A program made the translations under genes and the position numbers. Of a stretch of 64,000 nucleotides of DNA, positions 22,401-32,284 are shown one piece after another. The notes below the pieces were generated by a model. The model saw only the letters and a list, made by a program, of their open reading frames with translations, was not told the DNA's origin and searched no databases. Position 1 is the stretch's first letter. Every line of letters begins with the position of its first letter. This DNA comes from Bisporella sp. PMI_857 (taxonomy: Eukaryota > Ascomycota > Leotiomycetes > Helotiales > Helotiaceae), in the NCBI GenBank assembly GCA_021307315.1, contig JAJSPD010000001.1, forward strand, positions 1,962,418 to 2,026,417, in the 5' to 3' direction.

Positions 22401-23245
22401 CAGTTACATTAGGAACAAGAACGGAACAGAACCCGTACACGGCCGAACTTGCAGCGATAGCGAGAGCAATGAAACAGTTATCACCGGACTTAATAGGAAG
22501 GCAAATCGCGATTTTTTCAAGCAACCAAGGAGCTCTGCTAGCAACGAACCAACTAAAGCATCAATCAGGGCAAACTAGTATTAAAGAAATCTACGAAGAA
22601 GTTTCTACGCTCAGGAAAAGAGGCAATTCTATTCGTACAATATGGATCCCGTCTCAAGAAAGCCTCGAGCTAAGCAAAATAGCAAAAGAAGCCGCACAAC
22701 AAGCCACCGAACCAGGCCGAACACCGCAAAAGCAATGCTATCAAGCTAAATCCACAACTATAAGCAAAAGAAATGCAGAAAAAGCAACAAGAACACTACC
22801 CGACACAGTAGGAAAGTACTCTAAAGAAATAGATACTGCACTGCCAGGAAGACATACTCGTACTTTATATGACAGTCTTAATCGGAAAGAAGCGAGCGTG
22901 TTGGCACAGCTTCGTACAGGAATGATACACTTGAACGGGTACCTTTATCGTATTGGAGCGGCGGAATCTGACCAATGTGCTTGTGGACAGGCTACAGAAA
23001 CCGTCAAGCACTTTCTTTTCCGATGCACGAGATGGGACACTTACCGTACGCAAATGGTAGCACAAACAGACACAAGAAAAGGCAATCTTTCTTTCTACCT
23101 CGGAGGAAAAGCTTTATCTGACCCAGAAAAATGGGCACCAAATATAAACGCAGTGCGAACAACGATCAAATTTCCTATTGCTACAGGACGCCTAGACAAA
23201 GAACCAGAACAGGCAGCTAACTCGCTGCAACCCTATTCTAACTAA
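19466..23245 (+). CDS. LINE ORF2: endonuclease-reverse transcriptase (Tad1-like)
   Basis: 1259 aa. An N-terminal APE-type endonuclease (YSVLAISEPYA, VDVILAGDFNRHDQLWGG, HESTIDLVLA, GSDHRAI) is followed by reverse transcriptase (SSWRPISLLSTLGKTLE, SLVSFDVKGAYNGV, QAGLPQRSPLSPILF, catalytic FVDDYNAWV). Then comes an RNase H-like region and a C-terminal CCHC finger (CACGQATETVKHFLFRC). The start at 19466 is chosen because ATG overlaps the ORF1 stop as ATGTATAA, a usual LINE stop/re-start arrangement; an earlier in-frame opening overlaps ORF1's knuckles. The RNase H region keeps the fold landmarks and the Glu in NPYTAELAAIARAM, but lacks the Asp of TDGS (here VTAHG) and of SDN (here SSNQG). It is probably inactive there. 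Confidence 0.88.
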   Translation: MYKPFQTLQLNTRKQREVQHSLMNDEQLKDYSVLAISEPYARIIDGTLVTVPLGHSNWTRIVPTVQNERRWAFRSMLWIQKDIEAEQVPILSSDLTAAVLRLPDRSILVVSVYVEPRNVEALNATIHQLHQTIRNTRSKIGSRVDVILAGDFNRHDQLWGGENISEDRQGEAEPIIDLINKHALCSLLPRGTKTWQRGNHESTIDLVLASEELATSVVKCTIHTTEHGSDHRAIQTTFDVATPERAAVPKLLFKNAPWTDINSRITNAFRFVPVGGSVQQQADRLMTAVLEAVYALTPTAKLSPYAKRWWTTDLTQLRRTYTYWRNRARTQRRIGRIMPELEQQASEAAKEYHDTVRKQKKAHWEDFLANDANIWQAAKYLNPSSSSAFDKIPPLIKRDGSTTESKTEQAEELLSGFFPPLPARIEEEGSRPQRTAVSMPRLTMEEVERKIFEAKSWKAPGEGGLPAIVWKQVWPVVKDRVLLLFQTSLDEGELPTQWRSAKIIPLKKPNKSDYTVVSSWRPISLLSTLGKTLEAVIAERISYAVETFGLLPTNHFGARKKRFAEQALLLLQEHIYNAWRSKKVLSLVSFDVKGAYNGVYKNRLLQRLKARGISPTSVRRIDAFCSERTATILINGHASQQQPLPQAGLPQRSPLSPILFLFFNADLVQHKLNANGGSIAFVDDYNAWVTGPSANANREGIQAIINKAIKWEKRSGATFESKKTAIIHFTRQPDRSSTRPFIIKKETVAPKEATKVLGVIMDSGLRYIQHIEKATTKGLLAAMALKRLRLVSPSTARQLFGATVAPVADYASNVWMHACGCRGMALINRIQRLGAQAVIGAFRTVATAVAEAEASIRTANERWAAKATSFWVNIRTLPESNPISKLNVKERRRFMSPLQKIARAHQNTPTDRMEVIRPYIIAPWENRLTTTLDFSTEEAVHVTAHGVRIATSSSAKKGTVGIGGAIHDTLGIREPSAFSVTLGTRTEQNPYTAELAAIARAMKQLSPDLIGRQIAIFSSNQGALLATNQLKHQSGQTSIKEIYEEVSTLRKRGNSIRTIWIPSQESLELSKIAKEAAQQATEPGRTPQKQCYQAKSTTISKRNAEKATRTLPDTVGKYSKEIDTALPGRHTRTLYDSLNRKEASVLAQLRTGMIHLNGYLYRIGAAESDQCACGQATETVKHFLFRCTRWDTYRTQMVAQTDTRKGNLSFYLGGKALSDPEKWAPNINAVRTTIKFPIATGRLDKEPEQAANSLQPYSN

Positions 23246-23645
23246 CCCGACTAACCCTATATCACTCTCGTGTCCCCAGCAGGCTTCGCTTCAATCGCCG
23301 ACGATAGGACACTGAACACTTGGAGGAATTAACTTCAAATTAACCTGTTACTAATCATGCACGAGATCTCGTTGACTATGTACTACTGAAAGTAGAAAAT
23401 ATTGGCAGAGGCAATTTCGTATGGGCTGAAGGAGGCATTGGAAACCGAAGGAAATGTATATTATGTAATATAGACTAGGGCCCTCTAGGCTTAGCCGGGC
23501 ATAATAAAACTACTACTACTACATATTGCGTACGAGTCGAAACCAGTTTCGAATAATATTAGGATCTTCGCATTTTGCTCGTTGATAGTCATATTTTCGA
23601 TTAAATCGAGAAGTGAGAGAAGGGTAGCGTTGGATATATTTATAT

Positions 23646-24026
23646 TGTCACGATCACGATCCTATGAGCCTGATGGGGCGTAGTATAGGTGCTTCAATAC
23701 GAGAATACTAAACTAAGGAGGAAAGGTGTAGCTGTTGCTGTGGCATCCCTTGTCAGAAATAGGGTTTATCAGGCAAGGGGGATCAATTAGGGGGTCTGTA
23801 AGGGTATCACGGTGATGGAGGTACAAGCTTGTATGAGCGTTATTCATTAATGGTGATATCTACAGTTCTGAGCTGTAAATGAAGGGGAACGATTTCTAGC
23901 TCCTTGGCCTACTTACGTAAGCCGATTCCTGACATCCCTAACATAAAGACCATGACCACGTGACCGCCATAGGCGAGCTGGTAAGCGAACCAATGGGCGT
24001 CTGGTGCGATATTGAGGACCGTGACA
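23646..24026. repeat. Solo LTR-B, copy 1, carrying a nested LTR-C
   Basis: tgtcacgatcacgatcc..gaggaccgtgaca, flanked by tatat (23641..23645, 24027..24031). Without the nested LTR-C it is about 190 bp and near-identical in wording to 40036..40227 and 55061..55252. Confidence 0.88.
23751..23934. repeat. LTR-C, copy 2, inserted in LTR-B (target duplication TCCCT)
   Basis: 184 bp, tgtcagaaataggg..cctgaca, with tccct at 23746..23750 and 23935..23939. Uninterrupted LTR-B copies elsewhere read ggcatccctaacataaag, confirming the insertion point. Confidence 0.9.
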
Positions 24027-24775
24027 TATATATCCAATTTTTGCCAACAGTCAAAAGCTCTGGCACATCAGAGCTCGAATCGTCGCGTTTTTACAAAAGA
24101 AAATTAGCCATTTGTCGTACGGTATTAATTTGAAGTGCAAATCTACGTTCATCCATACATAATATCCATTGTTCGAGGCTTGATTCTTTAGTCGAAGTAA
24201 GTTTACACTTTAGAGACCGTAAGCCGCGTTGTGGTTTGATTCCTTGAACGCGTCGATGCACTGTTCTGTATGCTACATCGTGTGTAACTGCAGCGGCTTT
24301 AAGGATTTGGAATTAGCCTTTTGAAAAGCTTGAATAGCTAAAGCAATTCGACCTTCAGTTTGAGACATTTGAAGAAGTGTTGCGGATGTATTATGGTATT
24401 GTGTAGGTATGATGGTGGGGGTACAGAAAAACCACTGGGGTTGGAAAATGTTATGGAGTCGACCAATCAGCAGCTTCCATTCTTTACGCTTTCCAATCAA
24501 TCATTCACCTTGAATGCTCCAGATATCAAGAGAAACTTAAATTAGGTCTACCTTTTGTTATGACGGTTCTATACCACGGTGAGGTACAAAAGGCACGATG
24601 GGTATTAAAGGCACGATGGGTACGAAAGGTGCAAGGAGTGCGTACAAGTATATCTGTACCATGTTGTGGACGGGAAATTTCTTCTACCTCACCTACTCAT
24701 CAACTTGGCCGTTGATTTCTGCTGTTTCGAGGAACATCTACGAACTGCAGTGAATATTACAACATAGTCTTCTCA

Positions 24776-26568
24776 ATGGATGGATCTTTCTCGTTCTCGA
24801 TCTTTGGCTTCAATCTACCTGCTTATATCATATGGCTTGGCAGTATTATTATCAGTCTATATCTATGCTACCGTTGGGCACTACCAAAGCCGATTCCCGG
24901 CATACCGTACAACAAAGAGGCAGCTGGATCTCTTTTTGGTGACATAGGTCCTATGGTCAAGCGCACGGCCAAAACAAATGAGCTTTACGACTGGATGACT
25001 GCACAAAATATCAAACTTCAACCTCCAATTATACAGCTTTTTATTCGCCCGTTAGGAAAGCCTTGGGTCGTTATTACCGATTTCCGGGAAGCTCAAGATG
25101 TTCTAGTGCGGCGCACGAAGGAGTTTGATAAGTCAGACTGGCTTGGGAACGTTTCTGGGGGGGTTATGCCTGAAAGTCATATATTTATGAGAACCAATGA
25201 TCGATTCAAGTGACATCGCCGATGGATACAAGGCGTTATGGGTATCGGATTTCTCCATAACGTAGCCGTTCCACACATTTATAACGTCTACTTGGACCTT
25301 TTACAACTTTGGCAGCAAAAGTCGAGGCTTGCTCAAGGACATCCTTTTGCTGCTGCATACGACATAAACCGAGCTGCTCTAGACGCAATATGGACTATTG
25401 TTTTCGGAGCAGATTCCTCAAATAGCACAACAAAGACTCAATTGGAATTTTACTCACCAATCAAAGCAGTGGATCTCCCTAATCATAAAGATGCAGAAGT
25501 GGTACTGCCACGTGCACCATGCCCGTCAGCAATCCAGTCTATTATCGCATTCACGCAAAGTATAGAGACAAGCCTTAAATCACCAGTGCCAAGGCTCGCT
25601 CATTGGGCTCTGAGACAAACGTCCGCCATGAAGAATGCATTTAGTGTTAAAGAAGAGTTCATTAAAGAAGAGATAGAGAAAGCTCTGCAAAGATTCAAGG
25701 GGAAATTGGAAAAGGAATGCGATGTCAGATGCGCAGTAGATGATATTTTACGCAGAGAGATCCTATTGGCAGAAAAGGAAGGAAGAGTAACAGCACTTCA
25801 TTCACGGGGTATTTACGACGAGGTATTACAGCATAACGTATTACCGCTCTAAACGTTCATTACTGACCTGGATAGATACTTAGCTTACTCATTGCCGCCC
25901 ACGATGCCACATCGACCTCGATAACATGGGCTCTCAAGCTCCTGGCTGACAACCCAGATGTGCAAGACAAGCTGCGATCAGAACTTCAGTTTGCACATGC
26001 CGATGCTGTAGTGGAGAAAAGACAACCAACCGCTCAAGAGATCACTAACACAACAATTCACTACAGGGATGCTGTAGTAGAAGAGATATTTCGTTGCTCT
26101 CTTACCGAGGCAGCTATTGGTCGCACTGCGGTAGTCGATACTAAAATACTTGGGCATCATATTCCGAAGGGTACAGAGGTTTTCTTCATGGGCAACGGAC
26201 TTAGTCTCTTCTCTGCTGCATTCCATATCGACGATTCGCAGCGTAGCCAAGCTTACTTTGCAATCAAAGAGAAGGTTTGCAGTTGGGATCCTGAGAATAT
26301 GGTGATTTTCAATCCTGATAGATGGCTTACAGAAGAAGACGGTCAGAAGGTGTTCGATGCGGCTGCAGGACCGCTGCTTACCTTTGGTCTCGGAGAACGC
26401 GGCTGCTATGGACGCAAAATAGCTTACGTCGAGATAAAACTGTTTATTACCTTGATTGTTTGGAACTTTGAGCTTCATAAGTGTCCGGAGTTAAGTGGTT
26501 ACCAAGCTATTGACAAGCTGGTACATGCACCACAACAATGTTATGTTAAGCTTGTCAAATTGATCTAG
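24776..26568 (+). pseudogene. Cytochrome P450 with one in-frame stop
   Basis: A membrane-anchored fungal P450 (about 580 codons) built from 24776..25822 and 25876..26568 with a 53-nt intron (GT at 25823, AG at 25875, TACTGAC branch). Seen: N-terminal anchor (YIIWLGSIIISLYLCY), proline hinge PKPIPGIPY, helix C region HRRWIQGVMG, I-helix AAHDATSTSITW, ExxR as EEIFR, PERF-like NPDRWL, and the heme loop FGLGERGCYGRK with the cysteine ligand. A TGA at 25211..25213 interrupts the frame just before HRRWIQ; everything else is intact. Either a recent loss of function or a base error. Substrate unknown. Confidence 0.85.
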
Positions 26569-27560
26569 TGATCTCTTTGCTAAGTGTAGAGGACTGCGAG
26601 AGTAAATAAGAACCATGTAGTTCAAAGCATGCATAAAATCACTCACATTGATAAGGCAACTACAGTGATTTGTGGGTAGGCAACCAAACTAGAACACCCA
26701 CTGGGTAAAGTGAAGCTCTCCTGGTCACCCAAGGATCTGAAAATATTTTTTTAATTACAGTATATGTCCAGAATAGATATGTCCTTTGTAGGCACATCAG
26801 TGTTGGTGTCTATTTCTATGCACACAGCAAAGGTCACGTAAATCTCATACCCCGCGACGCTCGGACCACATGGATGTATTATACGCATATCGCGGTGTAA
26901 GTACCGACTTGAGCAATTACAAGTTATCATAACCAAGAAGTATCACTCTACCTGTGGCAGACCACGTAACGTTATACGTGGTATGCTTAGGTTGAATGTG
27001 GTTCATTGTTTGTAGTCTGTAAAGTGGGATGAGGATATACCCATCCCAGATCACGTGATAGAATCACGCGATACTAGCTAGCTAATCTGATCTACGTACA
27101 AACAGAAACAAACAATTAATAAGCCCAGCCACCTGCAAATCTCAAATGAACTGCCTTTTGTGACAGAAATGTTGAGTTCCTGCCCGCGTACATAACAGTG
27201 GCCAAGGTGGTGGTACATATGAGGCTTTTGCTTGCATGACCACACATCCAACTTCGTAAACCCTGGCCCCTATTAGGTAGGAAATAGGGACTTATGAAGC
27301 CTTGGCATTTTAGTGCCTTGGAAGCACCAACACGATAGCTCGTGCCAAGACTATTCGTGACAAGACTACTCATGACAAGGAGCCACTTAAAAAAAAGCGC
27401 TAGCAGGGGTTTGCTCCCCAAGGACCCCGCCTAAAAGCTGCATGCAATAATACCATCCTCCCAATCAACACAACACAAAGCCCCGACAAGCTCTCTTATT
27501 TAAGAGCTACTTGCTCTACATATGTATTAATTAGTTTGCTTGTATATCCCTTCCACAGCA
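26569..27560. other. Intergenic, repeat traces
   Basis: About 1 kb of AT-rich sequence. 26885..26950 resembles the insert at 13228..13285, and the ..tagtctgtaaagtggg stretch near 27015 is loosely like repeat D. The last 100 bp must hold the GH78 promoter (tatttaagagc at about 27498). No gene seen. Confidence 0.45.
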
Positions 27561-30041
27561 ATGCAGTTCTGTCAGATTGCTGCTCTTGTGGCAGCTGTTA
27601 CAACAGTCTACGCATTCACTCATGGTCCAGACTACGAGTCCTTACCGCTCAATACTTTGTTCCCCGGTCCATGGGAGAACAATATACGCGCACCGATCAA
27701 CAAATCGCATATTGTACCGGTCAAGGTCTTCAACTACGAAGGAGCTGTCACTGGGCAAGCAACATCGTTGGAGAATGGCCATATCGATGGCGGGGCTTCA
27801 TGGTCAATGGGTCCTGGAGGCCTCATCACACTTGAATTTGGAGAGAATATCGCTGGCAGGTAGGCTGACGCTAGTCTCCTGAGACTACTGTTTCGCTGAC
27901 ATTGTGGAAGAGTTTGTTTCGACGTAGAAAGTTTCACGAACGAGCCCTATTTAGCGTTGACATATTCCGAGTCTTCTTTCTTCGCTGGCCGAGAATCTGA
28001 TACAACAGATGAGGCACGTGATCGAGATCTCGCCTTATACTTCTCCGTAGAGCGTAATGGAACGAACTGTGTGGCGGCGAGCTACAACCGTGGTGGGTTC
28101 AAATATTTAACAGTTGTTATGCCGGAACACGAAACTGAAGAAGGTTTCTGGCATGAGGGCCATAAAGCACCACAAAGAACGGGTCTCCACCAGGAGGTGG
28201 TATCCTGGTATGAACTGGCTGAGCAGAAGGTTTTTGGGTGGATGGACTCCAAAAGGAGCAAGGCTTCTCGTAAACCACGGGTGACTATATCTGGAGTATT
28301 TGTGAACTGCACATCATTTCCCTCGAACCCAAACGGGCGAGCATATACTGGATACTTCGATAGCTCTTCATCTCTGTTGAATCGTGTCTGGTACGCTGGA
28401 GCATATACTCTTCAGCTTTCAACACTGGATCCACGGGAGGGGAGCGCGCTTATATCCTATAACCGACATATCGATCACAACAAGGCACCAGATGGAAGCT
28501 GGTACTCTAATTTCACTATCGCTAACGGCTCCACGGTTACTACAGATGGAGCTAAAAGAGATCGGGTCGTCTGGCCTGGTGATATGACAATCGCTATACC
28601 TGGAATCGCAGTTTCTACCTACGATATGCTTGCCGTGAGAAATGCGTTGAACACAATATACGACCATCGACTTGCTGATGGATCTATGCCATATGCTGGA
28701 CTACCGCTGGTAGGAAAATTCAGTGCATTCAGTGATACGTACCACCTTCATACACTGATTGGCACATATCTGTATGTGTTGTATTCCGGAGATTTGGAGT
28801 GGCTGCGGGATAGGTGGACTGCTTACGTTCGTGCTTTAGAGATAAGCATCAGGAAGGTCGATGAGCATAACCTCCTCTATGTCACTTCTCCTTATGACTG
28901 GATCCGTCCTGGAATGCGAGGGCGGAATGTTGAGGCTTCCGCACTTCTTTACGAAGCATTGGGAAATTCTATTATTCTTTCTACCTGGCTTGATAAGAAA
29001 AGCAGACAACAGTTAGCAGTCTGGAAAAATACTAGAGATGCGCTCAGTAAAGGCATCGCTTCACTTTATTGTGAACAGGATGGCCTCTTTTCAGATAATG
29101 ATGAGGAGCGGGGTTGTAATGGAGTGGATAAGGTTTTGCCACAAGATGGTAATTCGTGGGCTCTCTTATCAAACTCCATCTCTCCCCATTTCCATGCTTT
29201 TAACGTTTCAGAGAACCTTCGCAAGCGTTGGGTTAAAGTCGGTGCTCCTGCTGTAGAGTTCCCGAATGTCATTTCCCCTTTCGCTTCTTCATTTGAACTT
29301 CTCGGACATATTGCAGCCGGCAACTCGGATGCGGCGGTTGAGCTCATCGAGTTAATGTGGGGATACATGCTTGATGGTCCCGGAATGACGAACTCTACTT
29401 TGCTTGAAGGGTATCGCACTGATGGCTATATTCATTATCCGGCATTTAGAGAGCCTGCCAGAACTTCTCATGCTCATGGTTGGGCAGCGGGACCTACCAC
29501 AGTCCTGATGCAAGGAATCATCGGTATCAACCTAAACTCTCCATTAGGAAGAACATGGACTATTGATCCCCATCTCACGAAATGGCTGGAGTATGCACGA
29601 GGTGGCTTTGCGACCAAGCTCGGTAAATTTGAGGTTGAAGTATCTAGGATGCGCACACTCACTACACACCGTAAGGTTGAGGTACTTAAGGTTGCTGTGC
29701 CGGCAGGTACCTCGGGTATCATCAGCTGGAGAGGCAAAATCAAATCTGTGGGCATCTCGGATACTCAAGCCGGCCAGAGATTGAGCCTTTATCGCTATGT
29801 GGATGGTAGCGGATCCGATAGTATATTGAGTCTGACTGATGATATTGAGTCTAGTTTTGTGCGAGACGATACTTGGGTCAAACCTATTGCAGAAAAGCGG
29901 CCAGATGGAGTCATTGATTGGGCAGCATTGAAGAAGTATTCAGAGCTTGGGGTCAGTCGCTTGGATCAATCTCTAGGAACAAGTGAATCGCTCCAGGGAA
30001 TCAAAGGAAAAGGCACAGGTGCGGATACTCCTGTGAGATAG
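27561..30041 (+). CDS. Secreted alpha-L-rhamnosidase-like glycosidase (GH78 family)
   Basis: Predicted to remove terminal alpha-L-rhamnose from plant glycosides or pectin side chains outside the cell. Exons 27561..27859 and 27911..30041 (51-nt intron GTAGGC..GAAG, GCTGAC branch) give 809 aa. The start at 27561 begins a clear signal peptide (MQFCQIAALVAAVTTVYA), so the in-frame codon at 27540 is not used. Seen: N-terminal beta-sandwich (VCFDVESF), then the six-hairpin (alpha/alpha) catalytic barrel with the acid-containing KRDRVVWPGDM motif, SPYDWIRPG, EFPNVISPFASSFELLGH and SHAHGWAAGPT, and a C-terminal beta-domain. Many N-glycosylation sequons. It looks intact, unlike the P450 just upstream and the GH35 gene downstream. 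Confidence 0.87.
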
Positions 30042-30579
30042 AAGACAAATGAATCAATGCAGAATTTGAAGAATGCTGTCATGGCTTGGGCAGAGAGAGT
30101 GGTAGCTATAGAACAGCAGCTGGCTTTTGGTTGAGCTAAAAAGCAGAGGACGCTGGTATAGTAAAAAAAGAACAATGTCATTGTAAATGAAATGAGACAA
30201 AGAAAAACGCTTGGGTAGTCACAGTGTGTGTGTGTTTGAAGTGTAGCGAAGCATTGACAAGCACTAAAAACAGATTGTTACACTAAAATGGCCTTAATAG
30301 ACAATCGAATTAATGATGATAAACGATATGGATTAGGGCATGGAGGTGCGGTTTTCAGATTAATTGTCCTGTTACTGATTCGCAATGGCCAATGCACAGT
30401 ACTACCTCCGGCCACTTATTCTCATAAAGAATGCCACTGCTGGTAGGGTCTTTTATTTGCAGGCGCTGCCATGTAGATCACACTTCTCAACTCAATCTCT
30501 CTGCAAATAAATTGCCCTATCTGTAGCGGCCCATGTAGGCGCTGGGAATAGGATGGATTCTCCTTTTCCCTTCTTATGT
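30042..30579. other. Intergenic, no feature seen
   Basis: 3' flank of the GH78 gene. A short (GT)n run lies near 30224..30235. No ORF of note. Confidence 0.5.
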
Positions 30580-30788
30580 TGATTGTCAAGTGCCATGATG
30601 TCACGTGCTAAGGGCCAATAAGGGGGGCTCGGTAAAGGCTCTGAGACTTGGCATGTATGGGCACGAAGGGAGAGTCGCCAGGGGTGCGGAGGGTATAAGT
30701 AGGAGACTCGGGACGTAGTAGGAAGGGTAGAGATTAGTCTTCGTATAAACGAGAGCTGATTGGTGCCACACCACTCCAGCGACTTACA
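30580..30788 (+). repeat. Solo LTR-E, copy 1
   Basis: Similar along its length to 35699..35902 (atgtcacgtgctaa, gggtataagtagg, agggtagagattagtctt, actccagc..cttaca). Direct repeat tatgt at 30575..30579 and 30789..30793 suggests the outer borders; the start has four extra bases relative to the other copy. Confidence 0.75.
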
Positions 30789-31513
30789 TATGTGGTCCGT
30801 ACTATGTGACATGTTTTTTTCTTACTTTTTTTTGGCCCTTTACCCAACTTCCTGTTCGGCGTTACGTGTATACCCATACTGGGTCCTGACTTTAGTAAAA
30901 AATCAAGCTTTCTGATCATGTCCCCCTCCACTTTTTAGTAATGGCTCATGAATTCATGACCCTCCATATTTTCTGCTGTAATTGCATTGTTGACCCTTTC
31001 TCATCGTCATCTGCTAAGAATCTCCCAACCGGCCCACGCCCACACTCTCTTCTTTCCTCCTTTCCTTCAAACAGACACGTGGAAGGATGCCTACAACTGC
31101 TTATGGCCCTATGGCCATTAGGCGATACCTACCTAGGGTTATTTCGCGCATGCTATGCTTTACAAGACAGTGCTTGCCAGCGTCGTTCTTTTCTCTTTCA
31201 CGACGAGTGCCTGTGTCAGGCTCTTTTCGCTAGGCGAGTGCCTTACTTGACACCGTGATAGCAAATAGAGTCCATAAAGCTGATTTGATCCACAAGCTGT
31301 AAAAAAGGGTATCCCAGCACTAGACTCCAATCTTAGGCCAGCAGCGGCAAGAATAAGCTTTATCCATGTCTTAATAGGTTGGCGCAACAAGAATTTGCAT
31401 AAAGAGGTTGGAAGATGCTAAAACGCCAGTGGACACGGCACTAATGCCGAGATGAGGTAAAGGTTGATCTAGGACGCCGTGCCGCAGCTGCCAGTGAAGA
31501 CTTGGACGCTAAC
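30789..31513. other. Intergenic, no feature seen
   Basis: AT-rich spacer between two solo LTRs. No gene or RNA recognised. Confidence 0.5.
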
Positions 31514-31741
31514 TATAGCAACTCAAGGCGAACAGGGATCTCAATCCGTAGATCTCAGAGAGGAGTCAAAGGAATGAACGGCTATCAATTGTTACGAGAA
31601 CAAGCTACAGATAGAAGAAGGGAAGGAAAGCAGCGCTTTATATACAGGAGACTGGCCAGGGGCCAGTGTAAGCGAGTCGGCCATGTGGTGTCAGGGGCTG
31701 AGACCCAGGGCTCTAAGCGAGATAAGGCCAGGGCCGTGACA
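31514..31741. repeat. Solo LTR-A, copy 2
   Basis: 228 bp similar to 44984..45219 and 49400..49687 (caactcaaggcgaacaggg, cagcgctttatatacagg, gggccgtgaca). Flanks ctaac / ctagc look like a 5-bp duplication with one change. The first dinucleotide is TA, not TG. Confidence 0.85.
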
Positions 31742-32156
31742 CTAGCATTGACAAGTGACCAGCCGTGGTCAATATGATAAACGGAATAGAAGAAGAGAGC
31801 GACAAGCACGGCTGTCAGGGTGGCCATGAAGTTGTAGCGACCACGGCCACTTTCCACTATCATTCGAGTCCGAATAATTACCATGTCCGCTGGCTAAATA
31901 CAACTTCAATGACTCGAGTTTAACCATTGTCCAGAAATGAGCCGGGGTGCTCCATTGGGATTGGATCTGACCTTTCTTGATATTGCCCCTGGACAGGGCT
32001 GGATCTAACCTTAGACAGACCCCCCAAAAAACCTTAATTCTGGATCTGGTACAATGTACGCTTTTTGATGCACGAATCACTCCACGGAACAGCCACCCCC
32101 CGAGCCTAAACAGGAAACAAACACCAATGATCTAGGAGTAGCTTTTGCGCATTTTC

Positions 32157-32168
32157 ATATATAAAATA
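32157..32168 (+). promoter_or_regulatory. Putative TATA box of the downstream P450
   Basis: atatataaaata lies about 120 bp upstream of the P450 ATG at 32285, in otherwise unstructured sequence. Positional inference only. Confidence 0.45.
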
Positions 32169-32284
32169 AAGGACGGCGGCCATTCAGAGGAGGAGCGGAC
32201 ACTCCCGCGTTAAATTCACAGGTTAAGGCAACATCTTCTCGATCTCGCTAAACGTCAGCTCTACTGCAACTGAAGCACTTCAAC

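Larger units (their letters stand above)
18015..23521 (+). mobile_element. Full-length Tad1-like LINE with 14-bp target-site duplication
   Basis: Bounded by the direct repeat catattgcgtacga at 18001..18014 and 23522..23535. The 5.5-kb body has a 5' leader, ORF1, ORF2 and a 3' UTR ending ataataaaactactactac, a short (ACT)n-type tail instead of poly(A). The target lies in an older pogo transposase relic on the minus strand, whose sequence resumes on both sides. Length and duplication show a complete target-primed insertion. Confidence 0.9.
23522..24370 (-). pseudogene. Pogo-like transposase N-terminal relic (split by LTR-B and the LINE)
   Basis: On the minus strand from about 24370: MSQTEGRIALAIQAFQK (psq-type helix-turn-helix), then a CENP-B-like part (ESSLEQWILCMDE, LTVGKNWIY). 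The sequence is cut by LTR-B (23646..24026), continues at 23645..23522 and ends at the LINE; a further short piece lies left of the LINE at 18014-17938 (RLVRNMKIKYS). It is closest to the fragment at 44221..44847. Stops and missing catalytic domain make it non-functional. Confidence 0.7.
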
